Assembly: GCA_000024525.1 (NCBI GenBank)
Contig: CP001769.1
Coordinates: 3,753,001 to 3,817,000, forward strand
Length of the DNA: 64,000 nucleotides
Direction: 5' to 3'
Source of the DNA: Spirosoma linguale DSM 74
GTDB lineage: Bacteria > Bacteroidota > Bacteroidia > Cytophagales > Spirosomataceae
Every line of letters starts with the position of its first letter. The first letter of the stretch is position 1. The notes below the pieces were generated by a model. That model searched no databases, was not told the DNA's origin, and worked only from the letters and a program-made list of their open reading frames with translations. Positions 51,315 through 61,001 of this stretch are shown piece by piece. The position numbers were made by a program, and so were the translations under genes.

Positions 51315-52145
51315 TTACTGGACTGAACTCACAGGCAAGCTCCGCTGTCGTACGGCTTCGTATAGAATCACGCCGGTTGCTACCGACACGTTCAATGAAC
51401 CAACGGCTCCCAGGAGCGGAATCTTAACGTGTGTATCAACCATACGAAGCAGCTCGGGCGAGATACCGTCCTCTTCTGAGCCCATGATGATTGCCATAGG
51501 ACCGGTCAGATCAGTGGTCCGTTCGTAAAGGTCACGGGCCGATTTTTCAGTACAGGCCACCACCGTGATACCCGACTCTTGTAAATACTTTACGGTTTCA
51601 GTCAGATCAGGTTCCCGGCAAACGGAAATGTGGTTCAACGCTCCGGACGATGTTTTCATGGCATCGGAGTTGATAGCGGCTGCTCCCCGGCCCGGAATGA
51701 CAATGCACTGAATACCGGTACACTCTGCCGTACGAGCGATAGCACCGAAATTACGGACATCGGTAATGCGGTCCAGCAACAGAAAGAAAGGAACCTCGCC
51801 CCGCTCAAACACGTCGGCGATTACATTCGACAGTTTAACGTATTGCACCTGGGCGATTAGACAAACTACGCCCTGGTGGTTCTTTCGGGTAAACCGGTCG
51901 AGACGCTCAACGGGAACGCGCTGGATGGTAACGCGCTTCTGAAAAGCCAGATTTTGAATATCGGGATTGCTCAGTCCCTTCTCCATGTAGAGTTTATCAA
52001 TCTGCTGATCGGATTTCAGCGTCTCGATAACGGACTGAATACCAAACACCATCTCATCGGGCTGAGGCTGGTACTGTGGCTTTGACCCTCCTGGGCGTGG
52101 CTTATAATTGGGGCGATTTACTCGCGGATTGCGCCGGTTCTCCAT
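51315..52145 (-). CDS. rlmB: 23S rRNA (guanosine-2'-O-)-methyltransferase RlmB-like
   Basis: About 276 residues from the ATG at 52145; an upstream in-frame start adds 7 residues. After a basic, disordered start (ENRRNPRVNRPNYKPRPGG), a small substrate-binding domain (about 30-110: FGIQSVIETLK) is followed by the SPOUT knot with DRITDVRNFGAIARTAEC, IIMGSEEDGISPELL and LGAVGSLNVSVATGVILYE. This is the SpoU/TrmH pattern; the RlmB branch methylates G2251 of 23S rRNA. Other TrmH-type specificities remain possible. It overlaps the end of the upstream GWxTD gene by 28 bp. Confidence 0.87.
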   Translation of the reverse strand: MENRRNPRVNRPNYKPRPGGSKPQYQPQPDEMVFGIQSVIETLKSDQQIDKLYMEKGLSNPDIQNLAFQKRVTIQRVPVERLDRFTRKNHQGVVCLIAQVQYVKLSNVIADVFERGEVPFFLLLDRITDVRNFGAIARTAECTGIQCIVIPGRGAAAINSDAMKTSSGALNHISVCREPDLTETVKYLQESGITVVACTEKSARDLYERTTDLTGPMAIIMGSEEDGISPELLRMVDTHVKIPLLGAVGSLNVSVATGVILYEAVRQRSLPVSSVQ

Positions 52146-53569
52146 GCTTCGACAATCGGGTACCAAACCGGCTGATACTCAATGAAGCGCACCAGTTCGT
52201 AATGATCCTCGACAAATTGATTCGGTTTTTTTGTAAAGGTAAAGTTAACCTCCGAGACATTGGCCCGGCGATTATAAACCCACACTTCGCGCTCGCGGTT
52301 CCTTTGCACACGGTCTGGAGCACCAAGTACAATGTAAATCATACCTTTATCGGTCTTCCAGCCCTCCTTGTAAGTCGTAAATAAGCGGTTTGCTTCTTCC
52401 ACGCGGTCGAAATAGGCTTTCAGGGTTTTACGGGCTACTTCTTCGTTTCCCGACATCAGACTCAGCCAGTAACGGTCAAAGGCCTTTTTGGTGTCCTGTG
52501 CCTGGTTCAGTTCACTAATTTCAGAACTGGTGCTCATGTACAACACCGGCTTAATCAGTTTTTCGGGGCGGGTCAGCTTAGGAAACCGCTTGTCAGCCGC
52601 TACCAGGCCAATACCGGCAACATCGGCGGTATCTTCCACAAAATAGTAGAGTCCTTCGCGCGGAATGATAAATGGTTTATTAGTCGTAATGCTCAGCGTA
52701 GAATCTTCAGTCAGCGATTTGGCTGCGGGCCGGGCCGACGTATTCATGGGCGATGAGGCCGCTTCGAAGTCATGCCGATACCGATAGCCAAGCAACTGCT
52801 TGTTCGATCCGTTTACGTCGCGGATAATAACCGTATCGCCAATATTCACATAATTACGCAGTTGAGGCCGCGTACCGGTTTTATCGAACAGGGTATAGCG
52901 GTCGCTGAGCTTCGTCCCTTTGAACCGTAAGGTCAGGTCATTACGGGCTTTGGTTCCAGAGCTGCTCTCGGTAAATTCAGACAACAGGACAGCAGAGGCT
53001 GCGTCTTTCGGGCGTTTTACGTCGAATCTGAGGGTCAAATGATCACCCTCCTGCCCTACGTTTTCGGTGGTAAGCGGCACAGTCCCATACCCAAGCCGCT
53101 CCCGGTTATTATAATCGGGATACATGACGTAAGCCATCAGAAAATGCTCAGCAAAATCAGCTGGCTTTAGTACAACCTCGCCCGATGGAGACTTAGCTGT
53201 AATGTCCATGTACACACGAACGCTGTTGCTGTCGATAGCCAGAAATTTCCCTTTGATGGACGTTACCATCCACTCGCCAGCCGCTTTACCGGATACCGAC
53301 GGGGTGGTGCCCAAAGCAGGGCCATCCGTCATAACTTTAACCGGAGCGGGAGTCTGCACCGTTGCCGAACGGGAATCGGTACGCGAAGCCTCTGACCGCT
53401 GGGGATCGGCACGGGGCGCTTCAGCGGGGCGGGTGGCGGGCCGGTTCTGATTCCGCTGCGCTTCGGTACGGGCATCGTAGGCTGCATTAGCCCGGTCCTG
53501 CTGCGTTTTTTTATTGGTCGAACAGGCCGTTAGAAAACAGATGAAAAGGAAAGCAGATAAAATACGCAT
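52118..53569 (-). CDS. GWxTD-domain lipoprotein
   Basis: 483 residues. Lipoprotein signal FICFLTACSTNKK (Cys16). A disordered Arg/Ala/Ser region (about 25-75) precedes beta-rich domains, and the C-terminal GWxTD domain has KEGWKTDKGMIYIVLGAPD with EVWVYNRR after it. GWxTD domains are typical of Bacteroidota and Acidobacteria; their function is not known. The overlap with rlmB is a conserved-looking coupling of envelope and rRNA genes. Confidence 0.88.
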   Translation of the reverse strand: MRILSAFLFICFLTACSTNKKTQQDRANAAYDARTEAQRNQNRPATRPAEAPRADPQRSEASRTDSRSATVQTPAPVKVMTDGPALGTTPSVSGKAAGEWMVTSIKGKFLAIDSNSVRVYMDITAKSPSGEVVLKPADFAEHFLMAYVMYPDYNNRERLGYGTVPLTTENVGQEGDHLTLRFDVKRPKDAASAVLLSEFTESSSGTKARNDLTLRFKGTKLSDRYTLFDKTGTRPQLRNYVNIGDTVIIRDVNGSNKQLLGYRYRHDFEAASSPMNTSARPAAKSLTEDSTLSITTNKPFIIPREGLYYFVEDTADVAGIGLVAADKRFPKLTRPEKLIKPVLYMSTSSEISELNQAQDTKKAFDRYWLSLMSGNEEVARKTLKAYFDRVEEANRLFTTYKEGWKTDKGMIYIVLGAPDRVQRNREREVWVYNRRANVSEVNFTFTKKPNQFVEDHYELVRFIEYQPVWYPIVEAWRTGAIRE

Positions 53570-53751
53570 AAAGAACGATGTAAAATCTATGACCCTATAA
53601 ACCTATAAGGACTCAGAAACTGTATAGGTTTAGCTGTTCAATGTAAGGTGGTGCATTTATAACGAAAAAAAGACATCTTTTGGGTTACCGGCTGCATCCA
53701 TTTTTCTTTACTTATGCAAAAGAGTAATTTTGCTAATTGAATTGCAAACGC

Positions 53752-54519
53752 ATGTATAAGACGACCGAAATTACTTCCGCCGAAATCGCATCGGACAACC
53801 CTGTTCACCAACGACTGTTATTCCCTTATGTCGAAGCAGCTGCTATGGTAAGCGGACGGGTACTCGAAATTGGTTGCGGCTGGGGCCGAGGACTGGAACT
53901 GCTCACCAAAGCAGCTGATCATTACACCGGAATTGATAAGAACGAGGAGTTAATTTCGTCGCTGAGTGCCGGGTATCCCAATTCGACATTCATCGCTGCC
54001 AATATTCCACCTCTTGGCGGTTTACCAGACAATACGTTCGATTATATCGTTACGTTTCAGGTAATTGAGCATATCGAAAACGATGATCTGTTTATCAAAG
54101 AAGCGTACCGTGTGCTGAAACCCGGCGGGAAACTGTTGCTAACGACCGTTAACAAAACGTTTTCGCTGACCCGTAACCCCTGGCACGTTCGGGAGTATTA
54201 TGCCGATGGTCTGAAATCGCTGATGGGCAAGTATTTCCCTAACGTAGAAACGCGGGGTATTCACGGCAACGAGAAGGTGATGACGTATTATGAGCAAAAT
54301 AAAGAATCGGTTAAAAAGCTGACCCGCTTCGATATTTTCAATCTGCAATACCGGCTCCCCCGCCGACTATTACAGGTTCCTTATGACCTGATGAATCGCC
54401 TGAACCGCAACCGACTCCTGCAGGCAGACGGTATTGCCGCCGAAATCAATTATACAGATTACCTCGTTAGCAACGATCCGGCGGGTAGTCTGGACTTCTT
54501 TTACGTAGCAACGAAGTAA
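53752..54519 (+). CDS. Class I SAM-dependent methyltransferase, Methyltransf_11 type
   Basis: 255 residues from the ATG at 53752 (a TTG 15 bp upstream is in frame but weaker). SAM motifs: VLEIGCGWGRGLELL (about 37-51), YTGIDKNEELI, DNTFDYIVTFQVIEHIEND and AYRVLKPGGKLLLTTVNK. The C-terminal half varies, as usual for small-molecule or lipid methyltransferases. Substrate unknown. Transcribed divergently from the GWxTD gene, with a long terminator after it. Confidence 0.85.
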   Translation: MYKTTEITSAEIASDNPVHQRLLFPYVEAAAMVSGRVLEIGCGWGRGLELLTKAADHYTGIDKNEELISSLSAGYPNSTFIAANIPPLGGLPDNTFDYIVTFQVIEHIENDDLFIKEAYRVLKPGGKLLLTTVNKTFSLTRNPWHVREYYADGLKSLMGKYFPNVETRGIHGNEKVMTYYEQNKESVKKLTRFDIFNLQYRLPRRLLQVPYDLMNRLNRNRLLQADGIAAEINYTDYLVSNDPAGSLDFFYVATK

Positions 54520-54535
54520 GCAGAGAACTCGTATA

Positions 54536-54576
54536 TACAGAAGAGACCAGACTGCAGCAGTCTGGTCTCTTCTGTA
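54536..54576. terminator. Long-armed bidirectional terminator
   Basis: Perfect 19-bp arms (54536-54554 and 54558-54576), loop CAG, between the convergent methyltransferase and oxidoreductase genes. Same GACCAGACTG core as the terminator at 51256. Confidence 0.8.
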
Positions 54577-54596
54577 TGTACCAACCGTGTCGATAA

Positions 54597-55595
54597 TTAA
54601 ACTTCCACAATCATTTTACCTGTGTTCTGGCCGGAAAACAGGCCTAACATGGCTTCAGGCAATTTATCAAATCCTTTAAGCGTCGTTTCGGTATACCGAA
54701 GTTTCCCTTCGTTGACCCAGGCTGCCAGTTGCTTGGCTCCTTCGCCAAAACGGGCCTGGTAATTGCCGATAACAAAGCCTTTCATCAGCACACTGCGGGT
54801 CAGCAACATGGGCTGAATCCGGGGTCCCATGGGCACCTCAGTCGTATTATACAACGCGATCTGACCGCACAGGGGAATGCGGGCATGAAAATTAATATTA
54901 TTGATAACAGCGTCGGAAACCTCTCCCCCAACGTTATCGAAGTACACATCGACTCCGTTCGGGCAGGCATCGGCAATGGCCTCGGTCAGGTTAGTGGCTG
55001 TTTTATAATTGACTACCTCATCAAATCCGAACTCTTCTTTCAGCAAAGCCACTTTATCATCGGAACCGGCAATGCCAACAACCCGGCACCCCTTGATCTT
55101 GGCAATCTGCCCCACAATAATTCCGACGGCACCGGCCGCGCCCGATACTACGACCGTTTCGCCGGGCTGGGGATTGCCAATATCCAGCAGACCGAAATAG
55201 GCAGTCAGGCCCGGCATACCGAGAATACCCAGATAGTAACTGGCCGGGGCCAGACTCGCATCTATCTTCTTAAGCCCGTTGGCCGCAACAACCGCCTGCG
55301 TGGCCCAAGGAAGATTGCCCGTCACCAGATCACCAACGGCGAAACTATCGGCTTTGCTCTCCAGCACCTTACCCACAGCCCCACCCGTTAATGGCTGTTC
55401 AACCTTAAAGGGGGGTATATACGATTTAGCATCGTTCATCCGGCCCCGCATGTACGGGTCTACCGAGAAATAAGTGGGTTCAACCCGTACATCTCCGGCC
55501 TGCAACGCTGGTAAGCTGACGTCGTCAATACGAAATGTGTTGGCATCGGGCATCCCCTTGGGACGCGATGCTAATACGATCTGTTGAATACTCAT
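54597..55595 (-). CDS. NADP-dependent zinc-free medium-chain oxidoreductase
   Basis: 332 residues. Sequence typical of the leukotriene B4 12-hydroxydehydrogenase/CurA-type family: DPYMRGRMNDAKSY near 47-60, ETVVVSGAAGAVGIIVGQIA (nucleotide loop) and GVDVYFDNVGGEV. No zinc-ligand cysteines of alcohol dehydrogenases are seen. Such enzymes reduce alkenal or enone carbon-carbon double bonds. It is the last gene of the ohrR-ohr operon and overlaps ohr by 4 bp, which suggests removal of lipid-peroxidation products. Confidence 0.88.
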   Translation of the reverse strand: MSIQQIVLASRPKGMPDANTFRIDDVSLPALQAGDVRVEPTYFSVDPYMRGRMNDAKSYIPPFKVEQPLTGGAVGKVLESKADSFAVGDLVTGNLPWATQAVVAANGLKKIDASLAPASYYLGILGMPGLTAYFGLLDIGNPQPGETVVVSGAAGAVGIIVGQIAKIKGCRVVGIAGSDDKVALLKEEFGFDEVVNYKTATNLTEAIADACPNGVDVYFDNVGGEVSDAVINNINFHARIPLCGQIALYNTTEVPMGPRIQPMLLTRSVLMKGFVIGNYQARFGEGAKQLAAWVNEGKLRYTETTLKGFDKLPEAMLGLFSGQNTGKMIVEV

Positions 55596-56035
55596 GCCTG
55601 AACGCCGGTTTCGTGATTCGTAACCGTCAGGGTCACCTCAATATTGCCGCGTGTCGCGTTCGAGTAAGGGCATACCTGATGGGCTTTTGCGACCAGTTCT
55701 TCAACAACGGCCTGTTCAACACCCGGCACATTAACATCGAGCGTAACGGCCAGGCCAAAGCCACCGTCCGCCAGCTTGCCAATGCTTACATCGGCGGTTA
55801 CGGTTGTTATGCCTGTTTTTACTTTACTCATTCGAGTAACCAGATTCAGGGCACTATCGAAACAGGCTGCGTAGCCAGCGGCAAAAAGTTGCTCGGGATT
55901 GGTAAAAGCCCCCCCAGCACCCCCCATTTCGCGGGGAATCCGCACATCCAGATCTAAAACTTTGTCGGATGAAGTCACGTGGCCATCACGGCCGCCGGTG
56001 GCGGTAGCGTGGGCTGTATATAATGGCTGAATCAT
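55592..56035 (-). CDS. ohr: Organic hydroperoxide resistance protein
   Basis: 147 residues, Ohr/OsmC fold. Catalytic cysteines Cys58 (AAGYAACFDSAL) and Cys122 (AHQVCPYSNATRGN) are present, as are the YTAHATATGGRDG start and the Arg in VRIPREMGG. Ohr reduces organic hydroperoxides with dihydrolipoamide-type thiols in the cytosol. It follows the MarR-type regulator by 10 bp. Confidence 0.95.
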   Translation of the reverse strand: MIQPLYTAHATATGGRDGHVTSSDKVLDLDVRIPREMGGAGGAFTNPEQLFAAGYAACFDSALNLVTRMSKVKTGITTVTADVSIGKLADGGFGLAVTLDVNVPGVEQAVVEELVAKAHQVCPYSNATRGNIEVTLTVTNHETGVQA

Positions 56036-56045
56036 AATTGGTTAA

Positions 56046-56486
56046 CTAGTTTACTGTGTCTGTTTTTGTAAGTTGATTTAATAATGTTACTAGCTGAACA
56101 CGCAGATTAATTATCTGTTTATCATCCAGACTCAAACCTTCCTGTAATTGAGTCGGAATATCGACGGCCTGATTTTTCAGAACCCGTCCAGCTTCGGTAA
56201 GTTGAATAGTGACCTGACGTTCGTCGGCCGGGTTACGTTTTCTGGTAACCAGTTGTTTTTGCTCAAGTCGTTTCAACAAAGGGGTGAGCGTACCGGAATC
56301 CAGCAACAAACGCTCCCCTATTTCGCCTACAAATCGATTGTCTGTTTCCCAAAGCAGCAGCATAACCAGGTATTGTGGATACGTCAGTTCCAATCGTTCA
56401 AGCAAGGGGCGGTATAGCGCCGTTACCTGGCGCGAGAGTGCATACAGGGGAAAGCAGAGTTGATTATCGAGAAGCAGTTTTTTCAT
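56046..56486 (-). CDS. ohrR: MarR-family peroxide-sensing repressor
   Basis: About 146 residues from the ATG at 56486 (upstream in-frame codons begin inside the operator). LLDNQLCFPLYALSRQ carries the reactive Cys11 of OhrR-type sensors; LTYPQYLVMLLLWE and TPLLKRLEQKQLVTRKRNPADERQ are the winged helix and wing. When the Cys is oxidised, it leaves its operator and the ohr operon is expressed. A matching palindrome lies just before its start codon. Confidence 0.92.
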   Translation of the reverse strand: MKKLLLDNQLCFPLYALSRQVTALYRPLLERLELTYPQYLVMLLLWETDNRFVGEIGERLLLDSGTLTPLLKRLEQKQLVTRKRNPADERQVTIQLTEAGRVLKNQAVDIPTQLQEGLSLDDKQIINLRVQLVTLLNQLTKTDTVN

Positions 56487-56488
56487 CG

Positions 56489-56503
56489 TATACAATTAAA
56501 TTG
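56489..56503. promoter_or_regulatory. Candidate OhrR operator
   Basis: TATACAATTAAATTG contains the perfect 5-1-5 repeat CAATT-A-AATTG and resembles the TACAATT/AATTGTA site of Bacillus OhrR. It lies 3 bp before the ohrR start codon. Confidence 0.55.
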
Positions 56504-56541
56504 CGCACAATACATTAACCAGACTAGGGGCTATAAAGTTT

Positions 56542-56579
56542 AAAAGCGGTCAACTTTTCGAGAAAGGTTGACCGCTTTT
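56542..56579 (-). terminator. Terminator of the kinase operon
   Basis: 13-bp arms AAAAGCGGTCAAC/GTTGACCGCTTTT, with the loop partly paired, A and T runs on both sides. It lies about 65 bp past the hybrid kinase stop. Confidence 0.8.
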
Positions 56580-56646
56580 TATGTATTGACCCGTTTTTAG
56601 TCGTTGATCAACCTACGAACATCAATAACAAAAATAACTGATAATT

Positions 56647-59484
56647 TTAATTATTTCCAGTGCCGTAGGTTTGTTGCATGTGCTCGGTAACCTGGTGGAT
56701 TGTCTTTTCAAAATCATCAACGAGCGATTTAAATTCGCTGGAATTTTCTCCAATAATCGCCAGCTCCTCGATTTTACGGATGGCGTCTATCTGCGATGTA
56801 ATATCCATTGTATCAATGGTAGGCTTTATCCGGTGAGCCAGGTACTTCACTTTCGCAAAATCGCCGACTTCATAAGCTGCTTTTATCTGAGTGGCTACAT
56901 CTGGTGCTTCCGTACAGAATAGTTGAATCATTTTCTGAATAAACTCCTGGCTACCCCGGCTGATCATTTCTAATCGGGACAAGTTATAGAGCGACCCATC
57001 CGCTTCTTTAATTTCCGGCTCTACAACCTCAATAGTACCAGTGAGCCACTTCATGAGCATGCTAACCAGTTCTTTTCCTTCAAATGGCTTTGCCAGGAAG
57101 TCATTCATACCCACGTTAAAACACTCCTCTTTCTCGCTTCGTATGACGCTGGCGGTCAGGGCAATAATAGGAAGTGATTTACTAATCTCCTCACGTGTGA
57201 TGCGGGTGGCTTCCAGCCCATCCATGACCGGCATTTGCACATCCATTAATACGATATCGAATGTTTCTTTCCGGAGCCTCTCTACGGCGTTGTAGCCATT
57301 CGTTTCTTCAACGATAGTTACCCCATACGGTCTAAGAATGGTTGTAACCACCAGTCGATTCATGGCATTATCCTCTACCAGCAAAATACGTTTCGTCTGC
57401 AGGAGGTCTTCATTAGGAGTAGTTTGTTTCTGATTCACTTCGTTTTCGTTCTTCCCTATGGGCAGTGATAACTTTACAGTTACTGTAGTTCCTTTATTTT
57501 TTTCGCTTTTTACATCAATAGTACCACCCATCAGATCAACCAATTGCTTGGTGATGCTCATCCCGAGCCCGGACCCACCATACCGACGCCCAATACTACC
57601 ATCTTCCTGCGTAAATTTCGTAAATAAATTGCTCAGGAACTCAGGGGCGATCCCAATTCCGGTATCAGTTACAGACAGCGTAATTAGCTGATTGCCGGCC
57701 ACCTTCTTGGAATTGCACTGAATATGCACACTACCGGCGTTTGTAAACTTAACCGAATTACCGATCAGGTTTAATAGAATCTGGTTTATGCGAAACGGAT
57801 CTCCCAAAAGTGTCGGCGGCAGACCAGAGCCAATTTCCGTAGAAATTACCAACCCTTTCTTTTCAGCATCGTGTGTCATCACCTGCACGGCCTGCCCAAT
57901 AAGATCAGCCAAATCGAAATTGATGTGCTCCAGAGAAAGCTCACCAGCTTCGATTTTCGAGAAATCCAGTATATCGTTAATAATAACCAACAGATTACTG
58001 GCCGCCGTATTAATCATGCCGATAAAAAACTGCTGGTGCTCGGTCAGGCTCGTTTTTGTGATCTGCTGACCCAGGTTTAGAATAGCATTCATGGGCGTAC
58101 GAATCTCATGGCTCATATTAGCCAGGAAAAGTTCTTTGACCCGGGCCGAATGTTCCGCTTCCTGCTTGGCAACCCGCAGTTCCGATTCAAGTTGTTTCTG
58201 CTTGGTAATATCCAGATGAATACCGGTAGAGCCAATAACCTGTCCTGATTGAGAATATAAGGGGGCTCCACTTACCAACCACCACATGGCATCGCCACGC
58301 TTGTTTTTGATGGATACTTCATACGCATCGACATTGCCTCTGAGCCTGCTTTCATTCTTCTCTTTCATGAATTGAATGTTCTGACCTTTTAGCAGAATAT
58401 CCGTAGCAACCTGCCCAATCAGCTCATCCGGTTCATAGCCGCTCATGGCACAAAAACTCTGGTTCGTATAAACGATACGCTCCTCTAAATCGACCTCAAT
58501 GAGGCCCAGATTCATATTCTCGATGATACGCTGGTATTTCTCGTTGAGGTAAAAAGCAGCATCCTCGGCGTGTTTGCGTTTTGTGATGTCGGTGTATTTC
58601 CACAGATGCCCGGCATAAACGCCATCGATGAAGATGGGGATATAGTCACGCTCAAACGTACGCCCATCTGCCAGGGATATCTCCTCGCCAATGACCAGTT
58701 TCTGTTCCTGTAGCAATTGATTAACCCGGGCTACGAAGGCATCCTGCTCCCTAAAGAAACCTTTGCTTTGCTCAGCCATGCCCGAGCAATCGACGCCAAC
58801 CAACTCGTCGGGTTTCAGTGGCACGGAAAACATATTACAAAACTGCTGATTGACCAGTACAATAGCTCTGTTTTCGTCTTCCAGCAAAATACCTTCCTGA
58901 AAATCGGCAATGAGGTTTGATAGTCGATGTGCGCTGGTTCGTAAGGCCTCTTCAATATTTTTCTGGTGGGTAATATCGGTACTGGTACCAATCATGAGCA
59001 GTGGTTTGCCGTCTTCCGAATAGCTAAACACCCGCCCTTTGTCCAGAAAATGTTTATATGTACCATCTTTAGCCAGAAGGCGGTATTCGGTTACATGGCT
59101 TTTCCTCACACCGGACAAATACAAACTCATGTCCGGATCGGTTAAGTTTTGCCAGTCCTGAGGATGCAGTTTATCCATCCAGACCTCGACAATATCCGGA
59201 AACTCCTCCAACGTATAACCCAGGATTTCGCGGTACCGGGCCGATCGAATGATTTCTCTGGTTTGAAGATTGAGTTCCCAAACGGCATCGCCAAAGCCTT
59301 CCAGTGCAAATTTCCAGCGTTGTTCAATACGTCTTAACTCTGCCTGCTGCTGGCGTATGGTATCCTTCAGCAGCTTCGTTTCAGCCCGGAGTCGCTCGTT
59401 TTCCTGGTGCAGCGAATCGGTTGATAACGGCTCATTTACGGGCAGAGGGGGTGTCTCTCTTTTCATGTTGGATTTCTGGTTCAC
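56647..59484 (-). CDS. Soluble hybrid histidine kinase: three PAS, kinase, receiver, HPt
   Basis: 945 residues, no membrane segment. N-terminal coiled coil (about 25-57), PAS1 (56-176), PAS2 (188-303), PAS3 (314-430), HisKA with His459 (NMSHEIRTPMNAI), HATPase (Asn576, DTGIG 607-611, GSGLGMSI 637-644), receiver with Asp748 (VLMDVQMPVMDG) and Lys799 (AKPF), and a C-terminal HPt with His884 (LAHRIKPTID). It can run a full His-Asp-His relay inside one chain. It lies 13 bp after the sigma-54 activator gene, its likely partner. Confidence 0.9.
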   Translation of the reverse strand: MNQKSNMKRETPPLPVNEPLSTDSLHQENERLRAETKLLKDTIRQQQAELRRIEQRWKFALEGFGDAVWELNLQTREIIRSARYREILGYTLEEFPDIVEVWMDKLHPQDWQNLTDPDMSLYLSGVRKSHVTEYRLLAKDGTYKHFLDKGRVFSYSEDGKPLLMIGTSTDITHQKNIEEALRTSAHRLSNLIADFQEGILLEDENRAIVLVNQQFCNMFSVPLKPDELVGVDCSGMAEQSKGFFREQDAFVARVNQLLQEQKLVIGEEISLADGRTFERDYIPIFIDGVYAGHLWKYTDITKRKHAEDAAFYLNEKYQRIIENMNLGLIEVDLEERIVYTNQSFCAMSGYEPDELIGQVATDILLKGQNIQFMKEKNESRLRGNVDAYEVSIKNKRGDAMWWLVSGAPLYSQSGQVIGSTGIHLDITKQKQLESELRVAKQEAEHSARVKELFLANMSHEIRTPMNAILNLGQQITKTSLTEHQQFFIGMINTAASNLLVIINDILDFSKIEAGELSLEHINFDLADLIGQAVQVMTHDAEKKGLVISTEIGSGLPPTLLGDPFRINQILLNLIGNSVKFTNAGSVHIQCNSKKVAGNQLITLSVTDTGIGIAPEFLSNLFTKFTQEDGSIGRRYGGSGLGMSITKQLVDLMGGTIDVKSEKNKGTTVTVKLSLPIGKNENEVNQKQTTPNEDLLQTKRILLVEDNAMNRLVVTTILRPYGVTIVEETNGYNAVERLRKETFDIVLMDVQMPVMDGLEATRITREEISKSLPIIALTASVIRSEKEECFNVGMNDFLAKPFEGKELVSMLMKWLTGTIEVVEPEIKEADGSLYNLSRLEMISRGSQEFIQKMIQLFCTEAPDVATQIKAAYEVGDFAKVKYLAHRIKPTIDTMDITSQIDAIRKIEELAIIGENSSEFKSLVDDFEKTIHQVTEHMQQTYGTGNN

Positions 59485-59497
59485 TCAAACAATGGAC

Positions 59498-60862
59498 TCA
59501 GGATAGAGAAAGCTCATCGTTCTGGATCATCTTGTAAATAGTGGATTTACCTATATCCAGTTTATCAGCCACGAGGAGTACATTGTTATCGTACTTTTTC
59601 AGGTAAGACTTAATAATCTGAATTGTGTAATCGCGAAGTGTCATTTCTTCGGCCATATTTCCATTAGTTCCGGAAAGGGACGTAAACAACAGGTCGTCGG
59701 GTCTGATTTCAACACCATCACTCATCACGGCAGCCAGTTGAATAATGGACTTTAACTCGCGCACGTTACCGGGATAGTTGTACCGCATTAACTTTTCGGT
59801 AGTTGCGGGTAAAATAGTCATTGTACCCAGGCGATTATCCTTACAAAATTCATCCAGGAAGTGTCTTGCCAGCAACATTATGTCTGTAGAGCGTTCACGA
59901 AGCGGGGGCAGCGCAATGGGTAATCCCATAATCCGGTAGTACAGATCCTCCCGAAAGCGCCCCTGCCTGACCTCCTCCAGCAAGTCTTTGTGCGACGCAA
60001 TAACCAGCCGGATGTCCAGCATGATTTTTTCGCTGCCACCCACTCGGGTAAGCTCACGTTCCTGCAAAACCCGTAGTAATTTGCTTTGTAATGTCAAATC
60101 CAGTTCCGCAATCTCATCGAGAAATAAGGTGCCTTTGTTGGCTTCTTCAAAGCGGCCGATTTTTTTGTTCATCGCACCGGTGAATGACCCTTTTTCATGC
60201 CCAAACAATTCGCTTTCAGCCAGTTCTTTCGGGATAGCTGCCATATTGACGGCAACAAACGGCTTTTTACGACGGTCAGAGTGGTAGTGTATTGCTTTGG
60301 CGACCAGTTCTTTTCCGGTACCGGTTTCGCCAGTGATCGACACGTTGATGTTTGTCCGAACGGCTTTTTCGACAAGGGTAAAAACTTTGCCTATTGCCTG
60401 ACTGCTACCTTTAATGATTGAATTAAAGTCATACTTCTGACCTAATTCTTCGCGGAGCTGATCTACTTCCTGCTTAAGGCTTTGATTTTCCCGGATTTTA
60501 AGGATTGCATTCCACAGGAGATCTTTCGTCCGATCATCCTTCACAAAATAATTGTAAACCCCCGCCTGTAGTAATCCTACAGCCGTTTCAACATCTTTCT
60601 GCCCACTGATAACAATGACCGGCGTATCAGGCAATCGTTCCTGAATACGCCGAAATAGCTCAGCCCCGTTGGTATCGGGTAATGAATAATCAAGCGTAAT
60701 CAGGTGGGGCTGACACACGCTGATGTATTTAAGACAATCTTCACCGGTCGTAAACCGGTGAAGTTCATAATTAGGGTTCAGGGACAGGTGATATTTCAGC
60801 ACTTCACCATACCATGGATCATCTTCAACAATAAAAATACGGTAGATATCAGACTCATTCAT
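59498..60862 (-). CDS. NtrC-family sigma-54-dependent response regulator
   Basis: 454 residues from the ATG at 60862 (a GTG 15 bp upstream is in frame). Receiver with Asp58 (ITLDYSLPDTNG), a helical linker, AAA+ domain with Walker A GETGTGKE (178-185), the sigma-54 contact loop GSFTGA (225-230; the usual is GAFTGA), Walker B GTLFLDEI, and a Fis-type helix-turn-helix at the end (NNVLLVADKLDIGKSTIYKM). It activates RpoN-dependent promoters after phosphorylation. The nearby polysaccharide genes are possible targets; no clear -24/-12 site was seen. Confidence 0.92.
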   Translation of the reverse strand: MNESDIYRIFIVEDDPWYGEVLKYHLSLNPNYELHRFTTGEDCLKYISVCQPHLITLDYSLPDTNGAELFRRIQERLPDTPVIVISGQKDVETAVGLLQAGVYNYFVKDDRTKDLLWNAILKIRENQSLKQEVDQLREELGQKYDFNSIIKGSSQAIGKVFTLVEKAVRTNINVSITGETGTGKELVAKAIHYHSDRRKKPFVAVNMAAIPKELAESELFGHEKGSFTGAMNKKIGRFEEANKGTLFLDEIAELDLTLQSKLLRVLQERELTRVGGSEKIMLDIRLVIASHKDLLEEVRQGRFREDLYYRIMGLPIALPPLRERSTDIMLLARHFLDEFCKDNRLGTMTILPATTEKLMRYNYPGNVRELKSIIQLAAVMSDGVEIRPDDLLFTSLSGTNGNMAEEMTLRDYTIQIIKSYLKKYDNNVLLVADKLDIGKSTIYKMIQNDELSLS

Positions 60863-61001
60863 AGTACAAGTTATCACTCCGGCTGTGAGCGACTAAGACA
60901 ATTTATTCCCTAATTTATTCAAAAGTGAAATTAGCAAACAAAAACTTACCTTGATTTATGAATTTGTCTACGGTTCCTTATGACGTTCGGGTTGTTAAAG
61001 A

